6,548 bases of DNA. It comes from an uncultured Collinsella sp. GTDB lineage: Bacteria; Actinomycetota; Coriobacteriia; Coriobacteriales; Coriobacteriaceae. The notes under the pieces are model-generated. The model was not told the DNA's origin, did not search any database, and saw only the letters and a list, made by a program, of their open reading frames with translations. Each line of letters opens with the position of its first letter. The first letter of the stretch is position 1. Shown piece by piece: positions 4,730 through 6,548 of this stretch. The stretch is from the NCBI GenBank assembly GCA_902490325.1, contig CABUDJ010000088.1:1-6548 (forward strand), given 5' to 3'. A program made the translations under genes and the position numbers.

Positions 4730-6397
4730 TTAGAACAGGCCGGTGATGTTGCCGTCGTTGTCGACGTCGATATTCTCCGCCGCGGGCACCTTGGGCAGGC
4801 CCGGCATGGTCAGAACGCTGCCAGTCAACGCGACCACAAAGTGGGCGCCGGCAGAAACCTTGAGCTCGCGCACGGTGATGCGGAAGTTCTCGGGAGCGCC
4901 CAGAGCCTTGGCGTTATCGCTAAAGCTGTACTGCGTCTTGGCGACGCACACCGGCAGGTTACCAAAGCCGTTCTCGCGCAGCTCGGCGAGCTGGCGCTTG
5001 GCAGCCGGCGTAAAGTCGACGCCATCGGCGCGGTAAACCTTGGTGGCAACGGCCTCGAGAGCATCGGCAACATCGGCGCCGTCCTCGTAGGCAAACTTGA
5101 GCTCACTCGGCTGCTCGATCAGGCGCATGACCTCGTCGGCCAGCTCGAGCGCGCCCTCGCCGCCCTTGGCCCAAACCTCGGACAGCTTAACGTTAACGCC
5201 GAGCTTCTGGCACTCGGACTCGATGAGCGCAAGCTCTGCCTCGGTGTCCGTCGGGAAGCGGTTGATGGCGACCACACAGGGAAGACCATAGACGCTCTGG
5301 ATATTGTCGACGTGGCGCAGCAGGTTGGGCATGCCGGCCTTGAGGGCATCGAGGTTCTCGTCGTTAAGGTCGGCCTTGGCAACGCCGCCGTTGTACTTAA
5401 GCGCTCGGGCGGTGGCGACAATCACGACGGCGCTGGGGCGGACACCCGTCATGCGGCACTTGATGTCGAGGAACTTCTCGGCACCCAGATCGGCGCCAAA
5501 GCCTGCCTCGGTAATGGCGACATCGCCAAAGCGCATGGCCATACGCGTGGCCATGATGGAGTTACAACCGTGGGCGATGTTGGCGAAGGGACCGCCGTGG
5601 ACAAACGCGGGCGTACCCTCGAGCGTCTGCACCAAATTGGGCTTGAGCGCATCCTTAAGCAGCGCAGCCATGGCGCCCTGGGCCTTAAGGTCGTGGGCGC
5701 GGACGGGCTCGCCGGCATAGCTGTAGCCGACGACGATCTCGCCCAAGCGCTCCTTGAGGTCGTTGATGCTCGTGGACAGGCACAAGATTGCCATGACCTC
5801 GGAGGCAACGGTGATATCGAAGCCATCCTCGCGCGGCACGCCCTGAGCCTTGCCGCCAATGCCGTCGATAACGTGGCGCAGCTGACGGTCGTTCATGTCG
5901 ACGACGCGCTTCCAGGTGATACGCTTGACGTCGATGCCGAGCTGGTTGCCCTGCTGAATATGGTTGTCGAGCATGGCAGCCAGCAGGTTATTGGCGGCAC
6001 CGATAGCGTGGAAGTCGCCGGTAAAGTGCAGGTTGATGTCCTCCATGGGGATGACCTGCGCCCAGCCGCCGCCGGCGGCGCCGCCCTTGACGCCAAAGAC
6101 GGGGCCGAGCGAAGGCTCACGCAAGGCCACAGCGCTCTTGACGCCGCGACGGCGCAGGCCGTCGGCCAGACCGATGGTCGTGGTGGTCTTGCCCTCGCCC
6201 GCAGGCGTTGGGTTGATAGCGGTCACGAGGACGAGCTTGGCCTGGTGATCGGTCGGCTCGTTGAGTAGTGAATAGTCAACCTTAGCCTTGTCGAAGCCGT
6301 ACGGAATCAGGTGCTTTACGTCGACGCCGGCGTTCTTAGCCACCTCGGTAATGGGCAGCGGCGTGACAGAACGTGCGATTTCGATGTCAGTAGGCAT
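4730..6397 (-). CDS. fhs: Formate-tetrahydrofolate ligase (formyltetrahydrofolate synthetase)
   Basis: The protein has 555 residues, close to the usual ~556 of bacterial enzymes. In the cytoplasm it joins formate to tetrahydrofolate using ATP, giving 10-formyl-THF for purine and formyl-Met-tRNA synthesis, or for the C1 branch of acetogenic metabolism. The ATP loop NPTPAGEGKTTT lies at 62-73, REPSLGPVFG at 93-102, the glycine-rich KGGAAGGG at 104-111, MEDINLHFTGD at 118-128, RALKYNGG at 331-338, and the C-terminal MPGLPKVPAAE at 531-541. F381 and W409 correspond to the folate-stacking Phe384 and Trp412 of the Moorella enzyme. The residue after KGGAAGGG is Trp where most relatives have Tyr. ATG 6395-6397 follows AAAGGA (6404-6409) with 6 bases of spacing; a frame opening 20 codons upstream crosses that site and is rejected. 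No other folate gene adjoins it. Confidence 0.98.
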   Translation of the reverse strand: MPTDIEIARSVTPLPITEVAKNAGVDVKHLIPYGFDKAKVDYSLLNEPTDHQAKLVLVTAINPTPAGEGKTTTTIGLADGLRRRGVKSAVALREPSLGPVFGVKGGAAGGGWAQVIPMEDINLHFTGDFHAIGAANNLLAAMLDNHIQQGNQLGIDVKRITWKRVVDMNDRQLRHVIDGIGGKAQGVPREDGFDITVASEVMAILCLSTSINDLKERLGEIVVGYSYAGEPVRAHDLKAQGAMAALLKDALKPNLVQTLEGTPAFVHGGPFANIAHGCNSIMATRMAMRFGDVAITEAGFGADLGAEKFLDIKCRMTGVRPSAVVIVATARALKYNGGVAKADLNDENLDALKAGMPNLLRHVDNIQSVYGLPCVVAINRFPTDTEAELALIESECQKLGVNVKLSEVWAKGGEGALELADEVMRLIEQPSELKFAYEDGADVADALEAVATKVYRADGVDFTPAAKRQLAELRENGFGNLPVCVAKTQYSFSDNAKALGAPENFRITVRELKVSAGAHFVVALTGSVLTMPGLPKVPAAENIDVDNDGNITGLF

Positions 6398-6403
6398 GGG
6401 CGG

Positions 6404-6409
6404 TCCTTT
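6404..6409 (-). promoter_or_regulatory. fhs: Ribosome binding site that fixes the fhs start
   Basis: The minus strand reads AAAGGA, six bases before ATG 6395-6397. The resulting N-terminus (MPTDIEIARS) is the usual one for this enzyme. Confidence 0.8.
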
Positions 6410-6435
6410 CGTTACCGAATGAGAAAAAGACCAAT

Positions 6436-6522
6436 TCAGCATAGCACGGGCGCGCAATAGTAAAACACCCGTAACCGATGAATGGCGATATGTTTATCCA
6501 ATGCCTTGATTATCAACTTCAT
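6436..6522 (-). CDS. Possible 28-residue leader peptide or small protein upstream of fhs
   Basis: ATG 6520-6522 is preceded by GGGAGGT (6529-6535 on the minus strand) with 6 bases of spacing, a strong ribosome binding site. The frame encodes 28 residues, begins MKLIIKALDKHIAIHRLRVF, ends YYCAPVLC, and stops 38 bases before fhs. It is basic and moderately hydrophobic, with two Cys near the end; I recognise no family. It has no run of one amino acid of the kind seen in attenuator leaders. It lies on the same strand as fhs but overlaps the candidate fhs promoter. Either it is a real small gene or leader, or the strong site is chance in a purine-rich stretch. The upstream sequence is outside the window. 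Confidence 0.3.
   Translation of the reverse strand: MKLIIKALDKHIAIHRLRVFYYCAPVLC
6438..6465 (-). promoter_or_regulatory. fhs: Candidate fhs promoter with extended -10
   Basis: The minus strand holds TGCTATGCT (6438-6446), a match to the extended -10 pattern TGnTATnnT. TTTTAC (6460-6465) lies 16 bases upstream as a weak -35. The region is clearly more AT-rich than its surroundings. The leader to the start codon would be about 35 bases. This site overlaps the end of the short reading frame at 6436-6522; if that frame is translated, the main promoter must lie further upstream. Confidence 0.45.
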
Positions 6523-6548
6523 CCGAACACCTCCCACATTCATCCGCA

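Noticed and set aside
4841..6268. 475-codon open frame on the plus strand
   Set aside because: It lies wholly antisense to fhs. Strong GC bias at codon third positions keeps the opposite strand open; the product is low-complexity and has no ribosome binding site or family resemblance.
6398..6548. ZTP (pfl) riboswitch upstream of fhs
   Set aside because: This riboswitch often precedes fhs, but I could not find its conserved elements (a GUGAC-containing stem-loop followed by a CCGCCUGGG-like segment) on the minus strand within the window.

Overview
The window looks like an ordinary stretch of chromosome from a high-GC Gram-positive anaerobe. It most resembles a gut Coriobacteriia genome of the Collinsella type. 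This is inferred from the GC-rich third codon positions, AAAGGA/AGGAGG ribosome binding sites, an LAxTG-type wall-anchored protein, a folate C1 gene standing alone, and the general style of the proteins. It is not proven from the sequence alone. I see no tRNA, rRNA, insertion sequence, CRISPR array or phage gene.

Layout from left to right. Positions 1-218 (+) are the tail of a surface protein with an LANTG sorting signal, followed by a clear terminator. Positions 313-582 (-) encode an 89-residue protein that looks like a lone PH-like domain. Positions 811-2148 (-) encode a 445-residue protein with two matched zinc ribbons, from the widespread but uncharacterised 'TFIIB-type zinc ribbon' group; it has its own terminator and an inverted repeat just upstream. 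Positions 2367-3548 (+) encode a cation diffusion facilitator with a manganese-type metal site and a duplicated C-terminal domain. Positions 3561-4550 (-), convergent with it, encode a single-pass membrane protein: a disordered cytoplasmic tail with three matching threonine motifs, one membrane helix, a PASTA-like extracellular segment and a C-terminal array of four heptads. Positions 4730-6397 (-) encode formate-tetrahydrofolate ligase (Fhs), with its own terminator and a short upstream reading frame (6436-6522) that has a good ribosome binding site.

The genes look like independent single-gene transcription units rather than one pathway. Three minus-strand genes follow one another, but terminators or long gaps separate them. 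Functional links between neighbours are therefore weak. Common themes are the cell envelope (LAxTG protein, PASTA-like protein, metal exporter) and one housekeeping enzyme of one-carbon metabolism. In five cases the longest reading frame starts too early, and I moved the start to an internal ATG with a proper ribosome binding site (PH-like, zinc ribbon, CDF, Fhs) or kept it for that reason (PASTA-like).

No stretch over 300 bases lacks a gene. I do not see a complete new system. The most interesting items are the predicted signalling-type membrane protein, the doubled C-terminal domain of the manganese-type CDF, the duplicated zinc ribbons, and the possible leader peptide upstream of fhs.
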